Assembly (NCBI GenBank): GCA_964575225.1
Contig: CAZNQW010000040.1
Location: forward strand, 1-21,618
Direction of reading: 5' to 3'
DNA length: 21,618 bases
Source: CAZNQW01 sp964575225
GTDB lineage: Bacteria > Chloroflexota > Anaerolineae > JAAYZQ01
The first letter of the stretch is position 1, and every line of letters starts with the position of its first letter. Positions 1 through 6,286 of the stretch are shown in pieces. Below the pieces are notes generated by a model. It was given only the letters and a program-made list of their open reading frames with translations, was not told where the DNA came from and did no database searches. The position numbers and the translations under genes were made by a program.

Positions 1-27
1 TTTCCCTACACGACGCTCTTCCGATCT
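1..27 (+). other. Illumina adapter remnant (non-genomic)
   Basis: Bases 1-27 are identical, as recalled, to the last 27 bases of the Illumina TruSeq universal adapter (TTTCCCTACACG followed by ACGCTCTTCCGATCT with no mismatch). This is library sequence left at a contig end and not biology. Genomic sequence begins at about base 28. Bases 28-233 then hold no gene that I can support; they contain only a short hairpin (CCCGA, AAAA, TCGGG at 92-105) downstream of the aldehyde oxidoreductase stop codon. Confidence 0.95.
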
Positions 28-233
28 GACTGCAACATGGGGTAACTGCTCCCACTCCGCGCCGATGAGCGCATTCCAACACCCTCCTTTCCCCGAAAAA
101 TCGGGACGCACCAACCATCTCAGGGGTCCAACTGCACCGGGTTCATCTACCGTTGCCCCCGGTCTTTTGTCGAGCTTCCCAGGCTCGGAAATCTACGGAT
201 TGGGATGCAGACCTCCTCTTGGGTGCACCGAGC

Positions 234-1970
234 TCAGGCTTGCCAGCCCCGGCGTTCGTAATACTCGCCCAACATCTGGTCAAATTGGGCATGGGTCAAC
301 GACTCGCCGCTGTTGGTTAGGGGTTCTCGGAAAAAGCGCTCGGGCAGCCTGTCATCGGCCGCCGTCATCCCCTCGCGCAGGTTGAACTGGCGGATGGCAT
401 TGGCGATCCGCGCCGACAGGGCCTGGAGCCCGGCTTTGTCCAGATCCAGACCGGTGAGGGCGTGAATGATGGGCGGTAGGTGATCCCAGCCCAGCATGTC
501 GCGGTAAAAGCGACAAAAGATCAGGGTATCGTACACAGTGTGGCGGTCCTCGAAATCGAGGACAAACTCGGCCTTGTCGTCCGGCACGGTCCGGTCGGTC
601 CAACCGGCGAACTCGGCCTTGTAGACGGTGGCCCGCAGGTGGCAGGCGCCGCGGCTGGCGATGGCAAAGGCCAGCCCCATGCCCTTCAGGGCGCGGGGGT
701 CATAGCCCGAAGGCTCCAATCCCTTGACGTGGATGGCCAGATCCTCCAGGCCCAACTCGCGACTGGCCGCACGGACGCCCTGGCTCAAGAGTTCGCCGAT
801 GCCTTCGCGGCGGGCGATCAACTGGATCAATTCGGCAACACCGGCACTGTCGCCATAGTCCAGCTTGAGGTCGAGGGCGCCGCGGCGCGAGGCCTCGATG
901 GCAAACCCAGCCACGTTTCCGGCGGTGATGGTATCCAACCCCAGGCGGTCGCACAGATCGTTCAGGTAGACGATCTCGTCCAGGTCGTCGATGGCGCACA
1001 ACCCGCCAAAGGAAAAGAGGGTTTCGTACTCGGGGCCTTCGACGGTCAGGCCCTTGTGGGGACCATCCGGCACGGTGCACATCTTGCCGCAAGCAAAAAA
1101 ACAGCGATAGCAGGCCGTCGAGCGGGGCTTGTAGCGCTCGACCATCTTTTCGGCGCTGATCTCGGGCCAATGGGGCACCGTACCGGCCGACCAGTAATAG
1201 CTGGGAAAACTGCCGACCTTGTTGGCAATGGCCACCACCATCGGCGTGCCAAGGTTGCGGTAGGCTTTGGCTCCGCCGTCGGATTTGCCCCGCTCCCGCA
1301 GCTCCTTATCCAAGGCAGCCACGGCATCGGCGTCGTACCACTTGCACTGGCTCTGGCCGTGAAAGACCATGCCCTTGAGCCGCTTGGAGCCCATCAGCGC
1401 GCCCAACCCGGTACGACCCGCCTGGCGCCCGTGATCGTTCGCCACGCAGGCAAAGGCGACCAGGTTCTCGCCGGCGGGCCCGATGACAATGGCTTTGGCG
1501 CCGCGCACGCCCACAGCTTTTTCCAGGGCATCTTCAGCCTCGATGGCATCGGTGCCCCAATAGGGGGTCGCGTCGTGAAAGACGACCCCCTGGTCGCTGA
1601 TCTCCAAAAAGGTGGGCGTTTCGGCCGCCCCTTGAATGATGATGGCGTCGTAGCCGGTAGCCTTGATCTTGGGCGCCGTGTGGCCACCCGAGTAGGATTC
1701 GGTAAAGATGCCGGTTTGGGGCGCCTTGGCATACAGGCCATAACGGCTGGCCGGCGCCAGCACACTGCCGCTGGCCGGACCCAGGGCCAGGATCAGTGGG
1801 TTTTCAGGAGCCAACGGGTCGACGCCCACCGGCACATTTTCCAGCAAAAGCTGCGAAGCCAACCCCTTCCCTCCCAAATAGAGGGCCAGCACCTCGTCGG
1901 CGATGGGTTCCGCAGCCCACGTCTTGGCCGATAGATCGACCCGAAGAAGCCTGTTGTAAAAGCCGTGCAT
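234..1970 (-). CDS. aor: Aldehyde ferredoxin oxidoreductase family protein (tungstopterin enzyme)
   Basis: This 578-residue protein belongs to the aldehyde:ferredoxin oxidoreductase family, cytoplasmic enzymes that oxidise aldehydes (or the reverse) with a tungsten or molybdenum bis-pterin and one [4Fe-4S] cluster, using ferredoxin. The N-terminus has the family pattern (LRVDLS, then YLGGKGLA around 31-38). The cluster motif CYRCFFAC supplies C287, C290 and C294, and C486 (LIFCRF) fits the fourth, distal ligand. DPRALKGMG around 424-432 is the usual pterin-binding region. Length is normal for the shorter family members. The start at 1970 was chosen because AAGGAG sits about 7 nt upstream and the protein then begins at the conserved N-terminus; an in-frame extension to 2069 has no family similarity. 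No ferredoxin, MoaD-like or tungstate-transport gene lies beside it, so the physiological aldehyde cannot be inferred. Its leader is unusually long. Confidence 0.93.
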   Translation of the reverse strand: MHGFYNRLLRVDLSAKTWAAEPIADEVLALYLGGKGLASQLLLENVPVGVDPLAPENPLILALGPASGSVLAPASRYGLYAKAPQTGIFTESYSGGHTAPKIKATGYDAIIIQGAAETPTFLEISDQGVVFHDATPYWGTDAIEAEDALEKAVGVRGAKAIVIGPAGENLVAFACVANDHGRQAGRTGLGALMGSKRLKGMVFHGQSQCKWYDADAVAALDKELRERGKSDGGAKAYRNLGTPMVVAIANKVGSFPSYYWSAGTVPHWPEISAEKMVERYKPRSTACYRCFFACGKMCTVPDGPHKGLTVEGPEYETLFSFGGLCAIDDLDEIVYLNDLCDRLGLDTITAGNVAGFAIEASRRGALDLKLDYGDSAGVAELIQLIARREGIGELLSQGVRAASRELGLEDLAIHVKGLEPSGYDPRALKGMGLAFAIASRGACHLRATVYKAEFAGWTDRTVPDDKAEFVLDFEDRHTVYDTLIFCRFYRDMLGWDHLPPIIHALTGLDLDKAGLQALSARIANAIRQFNLREGMTAADDRLPERFFREPLTNSGESLTHAQFDQMLGEYYERRGWQA

Positions 1971-2477
1971 GGCGCGCTCCTTTCTCGATGGTTGGACACT
2001 CGGCCCAGATCTGGGATCAATCCCCGTGCGATGGTCTGTGGTCGGGCACAGAACCCACAGGGCGCCCACGTCCGATTATTTTTCCGATAGGTCAGCGCCA
2101 GGGATCAGGGCCTGGCAGATTGGCCCTCATCCACACCTGGATCGATCCAGGCAGGGCGGGATAACGGATAGGGATAGACGGGCGTTTTCCTCTCCACCGA
2201 GGATCGCTCCCGATCGATGGACTCTGTTGACCGTTAAGAGAGAGTACAAGCCGCGCCGAGCAACACAGTGGGCTCTGACTGCCCATCGCTCGACAAAGAA
2301 CAGCGGACCGATCGCCTTTTTGTCTCTCATGTCCATGAGCGGATGGCCTTTAACATCTTTAACCCGTCATGCGTGAGTGCAACGCCGCGACCCAGACCGA
2401 AAACCTTGGAACCAACCTCCCGGTTGGTAGTGGAAAAAGAGCGGGAACTCGGCTGCTGTTCACAGCCCGAGCGAACT
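1971..2477 (-). promoter_or_regulatory. Long structured 5' leader upstream of the aldehyde oxidoreductase
   Basis: If transcription starts at the promoter at 2484-2512, about 500 nt precede the start codon at 1970. The first 70 nt would fold into two hairpins. The first spans 2448-2471 (CTCGG plus GCTG arms, TGAA loop, 2-nt bulge). The second spans 2411-2428 (ACCAACC/GGTTGGT arms closed by a GGGA tetraloop of GNRA type on the minus strand). A 16-bp perfect palindrome (CCTGGATC/GATCCAGG) lies at 2136-2151. I see no convincing protein-coding frame and no match to a riboswitch consensus I know, including the molybdenum-cofactor motif that would suit this gene. It may be a regulatory leader or a separate small RNA. 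The function is unknown. Confidence 0.45.
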
Positions 2478-2483
2478 AGGATA

Positions 2484-2512
2484 ATTATACCATTGGGACC
2501 TTTTCCTGTCAA
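2484..2512 (-). promoter_or_regulatory. Perfect-consensus sigma-70 promoter
   Basis: On the minus strand TTGACA (2512-2507) is followed by exactly 17 nt and then TATAAT (2489-2484). All 12 positions match the housekeeping consensus with optimal spacing, and the surrounding sequence is AT-rich compared with the rest of the window. The predicted start is near 2477, reading toward the aldehyde oxidoreductase gene. Such perfect promoters are usually found on stable RNA genes or tightly controlled genes. Confidence 0.85.
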
Positions 2513-2692
2513 CTTGGGAAATTCTACCTCTAACACATCGAATTACTTTTAAATGGAATGATAGCCATTGAAACCGTATGTTCCAGAGTTGCGCTCCTTG
2601 GGAAATCGTCCACACCCGACAACAGGAATTGATGCCAGGGGCCCAGGCCCCGCCCATCGCCAGGGCACAGCATCGCTGCAGGAAACTGCTCT

Positions 2693-2720
2693 CCGTCCCC
2701 GTCTCCGGAGACGGGGACGG
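2693..2720. repeat. 28-bp perfect palindrome
   Basis: The left arm CCGTCCCCGTCTCC is followed directly by its exact reverse complement, giving 14+14 bp with no spacer. It lies in the divergent intergenic region between the two promoters (2513-2824), which otherwise holds nothing I can support. There is no T-run on either side, so it is not a typical intrinsic terminator. A related GC-rich inverted repeat lies at 17840-17862. Confidence 0.8.
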
Positions 2721-2824
2721 CCCAAGGACTTTGGCGCGGAGCAAATTGGGATTGTAGAGGCGCGGGAGCGCTTTGGGGTTCGCGCGAGCCACAGTGGGCA
2801 CTGCTGCTACACCCCTACCCGGAT

Positions 2825-2853
2825 TTGACAGAAAGGGACGAATATGATATCCT
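2825..2853 (+). promoter_or_regulatory. Sigma-70 promoter of the cold-shock operon
   Basis: A perfect -35 box TTGACA (2825-2830) is followed by 17 nt and TATCCT (2848-2853, 4 of 6 matches to TATAAT). The predicted start near 2860 gives a leader of about 130 nt before the cold-shock gene at 2988. Long leaders are typical of cold-shock genes. Confidence 0.7.
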
Positions 2854-2899
2854 ACTGCCATAGGATGAAGTAAGAATCTGGTTCAGTCAAAGAAGATGA

Positions 2900-2955
2900 G
2901 CACCCAGGCGATTACCCGTCGGGGTGCCTTTTTTTATGCCAAGGCCAAAGGCGCC
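2900..2955 (+). promoter_or_regulatory. Terminator/anti-terminator leader (candidate attenuator) of the cold-shock operon
   Basis: GCACCC (2900-2905) pairs with GGGTGC (2922-2927). One C and seven Ts (2929-2935) follow, which is the form of an intrinsic terminator, yet it lies between the promoter and the first gene. GGTGCCTTT (2923-2931) can instead pair with AAAGGCGCC (2947-2955) in a 9-bp helix with one G-U pair. That helix uses up the 3' arm of the terminator and part of its U-run, so the two folds exclude each other. The pairing is seen in the sequence; control by temperature or a ligand is inference. Confidence 0.55.
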
Positions 2956-2987
2956 TTCCTCCTAAACACATATCTGAAAGGTACGAA

Positions 2988-3203
2988 ATGTCTGAAAGAA
3001 CAAATGGAACCGTCAAATGGTTCAACGGCGACAAAGGCTATGGTTTTATCGAACGAGAAGGAGGCCCTGATCTCTTTGTCCATCACTCGGCCATCCGTGG
3101 CGAAGGCTTCAAGAACTTGGAAGAGGGACAGCGCGTCGAGTTCAATGTCGAAAAGGGCCCCAAGGGCCTGCAAGCCACCGATGTCACCGTGAGCGGTTGG
3201 TAG
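2988..3203 (+). CDS. csp: Cold-shock protein (CspA family)
   Basis: This 71-residue protein is a single cold-shock domain, a small beta-barrel that binds single-stranded RNA and DNA and melts RNA structure in the cytoplasm. The N-terminal GTVKWFNGDKGYGFI carries RNP1 (KGYGFI, 16-21), and RNP2 is DLFVHHS (28-34). Length is standard for the family. The start is supported by GAAAGG 6 nt upstream (2976-2981). The RRM protein gene starts 8 nt after its stop, so the two form an operon. The leader holds a terminator-like hairpin with an alternative fold, pointing to post-initiation control as seen for other cold-shock genes. Identification of the family is secure; its exact target RNAs are unknown. 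Confidence 0.97.
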   Translation: MSERTNGTVKWFNGDKGYGFIEREGGPDLFVHHSAIRGEGFKNLEEGQRVEFNVEKGPKGLQATDVTVSGW

Positions 3204-3211
3204 GAGGAATC

Positions 3212-3499
3212 ATGAGCCAGAAACTATACGTAGGCAACTTGAGCTACAACACCACTGAAGATACACTGCGCACCATGTTCGCCGAATATGGGGAAATCGA
3301 ATCGGTCAACCTGATCACCGACCGCGACACAGGCCGGCCCAAGGGCTTTGGCTTTGTCGAGATGGCCACCGATCAGGCAGCCGACGCAGCCATCAGTGCC
3401 CTGAACGGCAAGTCGATAGACGAGCGCGAGATCAAGGTCGACAGGGCCAAGCCCCAACCCGACCGCCGCAGCTCGACCCGCGGCCGCGCGCGCTGGTAG
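3212..3499 (+). CDS. RRM-domain RNA-binding protein with basic tail
   Basis: This 95-residue protein is one RNA recognition motif followed by a short basic tail. RNP2 is LYVGNL (5-10) and RNP1 is KGFGFVEM (44-51), both with the aromatic residues that stack on RNA bases. The tail (about 81-95) is rich in Arg, Ser and Gly, like the glycine-rich Rbp proteins of cyanobacteria and other bacteria, which are often cold-induced. AGGAGG (3202-3207), partly overlapping the stop of the cold-shock gene, is a good ribosome-binding site for the start at 3212; an in-frame ATG at 3197 would lie inside the upstream gene and lacks such a site. Co-transcription with a cold-shock protein suggests a shared role in RNA handling under cold stress. 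Confidence 0.95.
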   Translation: MSQKLYVGNLSYNTTEDTLRTMFAEYGEIESVNLITDRDTGRPKGFGFVEMATDQAADAAISALNGKSIDEREIKVDRAKPQPDRRSSTRGRARW

Positions 3500-3595
3500 G
3501 CGCATCACCCCTGGAGCCTTGAGCCCCAGGGAAAACACATCCTCTTGGAACGAACCGTCGCCAGGTAATGGGCGACCCTCGACAAGCAGAATGAC

Positions 3596-3637
3596 TAGCG
3601 CGGGCCGTGGGCAATTGCGGCCCGCGCTATTTTCTTG
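3596..3637 (+). terminator. Intrinsic terminator after the csp-RRM operon
   Basis: The arms AGCGCGGGCCG (3597-3607) and CGGCCCGCGCT (3618-3628) pair perfectly over 11 bp around a 10-nt loop, followed by ATTTTCTT. It lies about 100 nt after the RRM stop. Two weaker hairpins sit between: CCCTGG/CCAGGG at 3509-3531, and GTCGCC/GGCGAC near 3557-3575. Confidence 0.85.
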
Positions 3638-3714
3638 ACCGGCATCTGAACAGAACCGGCTCAACGGGACCACCGGCGCGGTAGGCGTCGGAATAAACGC
3701 ACAACCCTGAGAAA

Positions 3715-3778
3715 GGTTCAAATTCTGAGGAGCAGCTCCCCATCGCGGGGTACCATTTGGGAGCCTGCTGCCTGAACC
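3715..3778 (+). promoter_or_regulatory. Structured leader upstream of RNase J
   Basis: An outer helix GGTTCA (3715-3720) with TGAACC (3773-3778) encloses an inner helix AGCAGCTCCC (3731-3740) with GGGAGCCTGCT (3759-3769, one bulged C). The domain ends 40 nt before the RNase J start codon. The ribosome-binding site there is weak (GGAG about 15 nt upstream). I find no clear promoter in 3638-3714. RNase genes in other bacteria control their own mRNA through leader structures, so autoregulation is a reasonable but untested idea. Confidence 0.45.
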
Positions 3779-3818
3779 GCTCGGAACATCACCCCGCACG
3801 GAGTAAAACAAACACATT

Positions 3819-5468
3819 ATGACTGGAAAACTACGAATCCTTCCCCTGGGCGGCCTGGGCGAAGTAGGAAAAAACATGACACTCATCGAGTATGGCCGCA
3901 ATATTCTTGTGATCGATGCGGGGATCATGTTCCCCGAATCGGACGACCTGGGCGTAGACTATATCCTGCCCGATTGGGGCTATTTGCGCGACAAAAAAGA
4001 CCTTGTACGCGCCATTTTGATTACCCACGGCCACCTGGACCACATCGGCGCCCTGCCCTACCTGCTGCAAGAGATCGATGCACCGGTGTATGCCACGCGC
4101 CTGACCCAGGGCTTGCTCCAAGTTCGCCTCAAACGCGAGGGGATGCTGGAAAAGGCCACACTGCACACCTACGCCGCCGGCGACGTGCTGCGCATCGGCC
4201 CCTTTACCGTCGAACCCTATCACGTCTGCCACTCGATTCCCGACTCGGTAGGCCTGGGCATCACCACGCCGGCCGGACTGATCGTCCACAGCGGCGATTT
4301 CAAGTTCGATCCCACCCCGGTGGACGGCTGGCCCACCGACGAGACCAAGCTGGCCGAATTTGGCCGCCGTGGGGTCCTGGCGCTGCTGGCCGATAGCACC
4401 AACGCCGACCAACCCGGCTCGACATCGTCCGAGGCTGTTCTCGACGACGCCTTTGACCAGATCATGAGCGAGGCGCCCGGCCGGCTGATCATCGCCACCT
4501 TTGCCTCGCTGATCTCGCGGGTGCAGCAGGTGATCAACGCGGCCCAGCGCCACAATCGCAAGATCGCCATCGCCGGCCTGAGCATGGTCGAAAACGCCGA
4601 AATGGCCCGCGAGCTGGGCTATCTCCACATTCCCGACGGGGTGCTGGTCAACCTGAACGAGATCGACCGGCTGCCGCCGCAGCAGGTGGTAATCATGGCC
4701 ACCGGCTCGCAGGGGGAGCCCATGGCGGTCTTGAACCGCCTGGCGACCGACACCCATCGCTCGCTAAGCATCCAAGAGGGCGATGCGGTGCTGCTGTCGT
4801 CGCACATCATCCCCGGCAACGAAGAGACGACCTACGGCGTCATTAACCGCCTCTTTCAGCGGGGCGCCGACGTCTACTATGGCCCTCAGGTGCAGGCCCA
4901 CGTGTCGGGCCACGCCAGCCAGGAAGAGCTGGGGCGATTGCTCGAACTGGTGAAACCCCGCTTCCTTGTGCCCGTCCATGGCGAGCTGCGCCACCTGGTG
5001 GCCCATGCCAAGCTGGCCCACAAAGCGGGCATCGCCAAAAGCGACATCGCATTGGTCGAAAACGGCTACCCCTTGACCTTTGAGGAGGATCGCCTGCACA
5101 TTGGTTCGCGGATTCCCGGCGGCCCCGTCTTTGTCGACGGTTCGCGCGTCGGCGAGGTTGGGCGGGCCGTGATCAGCCAGCGGGACGGACTGGCCCAGAG
5201 CGGTTTTGTGACCGCCGTGGCTCCCTATGACCGCAAAGCCGGGAAAACAGTTGGCGAACCGCGCATCATCACCCAGGGCTTTGTCTACACCCCCGACGCC
5301 GAGAGCCTTTTGGCCAAGGCCGGGGATCTGGTGCGCGCCACCGCCTCGAGCAAACGGGGCGCTGCCGCACACCACATGGAAAAAAAGGTCGAAAAGGCCC
5401 TTTCCAACTTCTTCTACAAACAGACCAAACGCAGGCCGGTGGTCACCGTCGCCCTGCTCGAGGTCTGA
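3819..5468 (+). CDS. rnj: Ribonuclease J
   Basis: This 549-residue protein is RNase J, a zinc-dependent metallo-beta-lactamase/beta-CASP nuclease with 5'-3' exo- and endonuclease activity in mRNA decay and rRNA maturation. The zinc motif HGHLDH is at 70-75, with further ligands H138 (CHSIPDS), D160 (SGDFKFD) and H387 (PVHGELRHL). The beta-CASP region includes ATGSQGEP (295-301) and HVSGHAS (361-367). The C-terminal domain ends with the usual Arg/Lys-rich KRRPVV segment. Length is typical. The start fits the family N-terminus (KLRILPLGGLGEVGKN), although its ribosome-binding site is weak. A structured leader precedes it and a perfect hairpin follows it. The nearby csp, RRM and CarD genes make this a gene-expression neighbourhood. 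Confidence 0.97.
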   Translation: MTGKLRILPLGGLGEVGKNMTLIEYGRNILVIDAGIMFPESDDLGVDYILPDWGYLRDKKDLVRAILITHGHLDHIGALPYLLQEIDAPVYATRLTQGLLQVRLKREGMLEKATLHTYAAGDVLRIGPFTVEPYHVCHSIPDSVGLGITTPAGLIVHSGDFKFDPTPVDGWPTDETKLAEFGRRGVLALLADSTNADQPGSTSSEAVLDDAFDQIMSEAPGRLIIATFASLISRVQQVINAAQRHNRKIAIAGLSMVENAEMARELGYLHIPDGVLVNLNEIDRLPPQQVVIMATGSQGEPMAVLNRLATDTHRSLSIQEGDAVLLSSHIIPGNEETTYGVINRLFQRGADVYYGPQVQAHVSGHASQEELGRLLELVKPRFLVPVHGELRHLVAHAKLAHKAGIAKSDIALVENGYPLTFEEDRLHIGSRIPGGPVFVDGSRVGEVGRAVISQRDGLAQSGFVTAVAPYDRKAGKTVGEPRIITQGFVYTPDAESLLAKAGDLVRATASSKRGAAAHHMEKKVEKALSNFFYKQTKRRPVVTVALLEV

Positions 5469-5499
5469 CAGCAGGCAACGGCCAGAGGCAGTTTCACTC

Positions 5500-5523
5500 G
5501 GCCTGGATCGTCAGATCCAGGCC
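5500..5523 (+). terminator. Perfect hairpin after RNase J
   Basis: GGCCTGGATC and GATCCAGGCC form a 10-bp perfect stem with a GTCA loop, 31 nt after the RNase J stop. No T-run follows, so it may stabilise the mRNA end or reduce read-through instead of being a full terminator. Its core arms (CCTGGATC/GATCCAGG) are the same as those of the palindrome at 2136-2151. Confidence 0.5.
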
Positions 5524-5579
5524 CTATCCGCCGGATGGGGCATTTCGCCCGTACCGGGCAACACAAAGGAGGGAAAGCC

Positions 5580-6083
5580 ATGTCGTTCTCAGTAGGAGAT
5601 AAAGTGGTCCATCCGCGTCATGGACCGGGTCGCATCACAGGTATCGAAAGCAGGGATCTCCTGGATGGGGCCAAACGCTACTATATCATCGACATACCGG
5701 GCCAGGGCTTGACGGTCCAACTTCCCGTGCACACTGCCGACGAGTCGGGCGTGCGATTGGCCATGTCTCAATCCAAGCTGGCGCGGGTGTTGAACGTCCT
5801 ACGCGGCAAACCCCACCTTTTGTCTGAGGACTATCGGGAGCGCCAAGATCAGGTCTACGCCCAGATCAGAACCGGTCGGGTGACCGAGTTGGCCCGCGTG
5901 GTGCGCGACCTCACCTGGCACCGGGAGCGATCCCACCTCACCAAAAGAGATGGCGATTATCTCAAGCAGGGGCGCGACCTGCTGGCGTCCGAGATGGCCC
6001 TCGTATCGGGTAGCACCGTCTCGGACGAAAACCGGCGGATCGAAGCGATCATGGTCGACGCCCTGGCCGGCGCCGCCCACTAG
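5580..6083 (+). CDS. carD: CarD/CdnL-family transcription regulator
   Basis: This 167-residue protein has the CarD/CdnL N-terminal RNA-polymerase-interaction domain (VGDKVVHPRHGPGRI at 5-19, then a beta-strand pattern to about 75). An alpha-helical, basic C-terminal half follows (about 76-167) that in this family contacts promoter DNA. CarD proteins bind the RNA polymerase beta subunit and stabilise open complexes, often at rRNA promoters. AAAGGAGG about 10 nt upstream supports the start at 5580; an in-frame ATG at 5535 would run through this ribosome-binding site. Length (about 160-170) is normal for the family. It lies 111 nt after RNase J and may be partly co-transcribed with it, as only a T-less hairpin separates them. 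Confidence 0.95.
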   Translation: MSFSVGDKVVHPRHGPGRITGIESRDLLDGAKRYYIIDIPGQGLTVQLPVHTADESGVRLAMSQSKLARVLNVLRGKPHLLSEDYRERQDQVYAQIRTGRVTELARVVRDLTWHRERSHLTKRDGDYLKQGRDLLASEMALVSGSTVSDENRRIEAIMVDALAGAAH

Positions 6084-6091
6084 AAAAACCA

Positions 6092-6123
6092 AGACCTCCG
6101 AGTTTTGAAACCCTCGGAGGTCT
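6092..6123. terminator. Terminator between convergent genes
   Basis: AGACCTCCGAG (6092-6102) and CTCGGAGGTCT (6113-6123) form an 11-bp perfect stem with a 10-nt loop. On the minus strand the stem is followed by TGGTTTTT, a good terminator for transcripts coming from the hydrolase gene at 6287-7261. On the plus strand, 8 nt after the carD stop, it has an A-run before it and only TCT at its 3' end. Confidence 0.7.
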
Positions 6124-6150
6124 CTACGATCCGTCGCCCCCACCCAAATC

Positions 6151-6258
6151 GTCACCCCCGCGGAAACGGGGGCCATGGGTTCCCCGCCTGTACCCAAGGG
6201 TACTTTAGGCGGGCATGGTGCGATGTAGGGGCGACGCACGCGTCGCCTACATCGCACC
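6151..6258. repeat. Cluster of three intergenic inverted repeats
   Basis: Three hairpins follow one another. CCCCCG/CGGGGG lies at 6155-6172 and starts GTCACCCCCGCG, like the element at 17911. CCCGCCT+GTACCC pairs with GGGTAC+AGGCGGG at 6183-6213. GGTGCGATGTA+GGCGAC pairs with GTCGCC+TACATCGCACC at 6217-6258, with a GG bulge. With the terminator at 6092-6123 they fill the 203-bp gap between carD and the convergent hydrolase gene. They look like dispersed REP-like elements, not genes. Confidence 0.65.
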
Positions 6259-6286
6259 GGTTCCGAAAACTGCCCTTCGCGCCCCC

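Noticed and set aside
65..385. Possible small gene at the contig start
   Set aside because: It runs antisense over the C-terminus of the oxidoreductase, has no ribosome-binding site and shows no recognisable motif.
480..1934. 484-codon plus-strand open frame opposite the aldehyde oxidoreductase
   Set aside because: It lies antisense to a gene with clear family motifs, has no domain or ribosome-binding site, and is typical of GC-rich antisense shadows.
1971..2480. Molybdenum-cofactor riboswitch, T-box, RNase P, SRP, 6S or tmRNA
   Set aside because: I looked for their conserved motifs in the minus-strand leader and could not find a convincing match; only generic hairpins are supported.
2460..2861. 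133-codon minus-strand frame in the divergent region
   Set aside because: It runs across both promoters and the 28-bp palindrome and has no family features.
3635..3663. Promoter for RNase J starting at TTGACC
   Set aside because: The -35-like box overlaps the terminator tail and no acceptable -10 box occurs 16-18 nt downstream.
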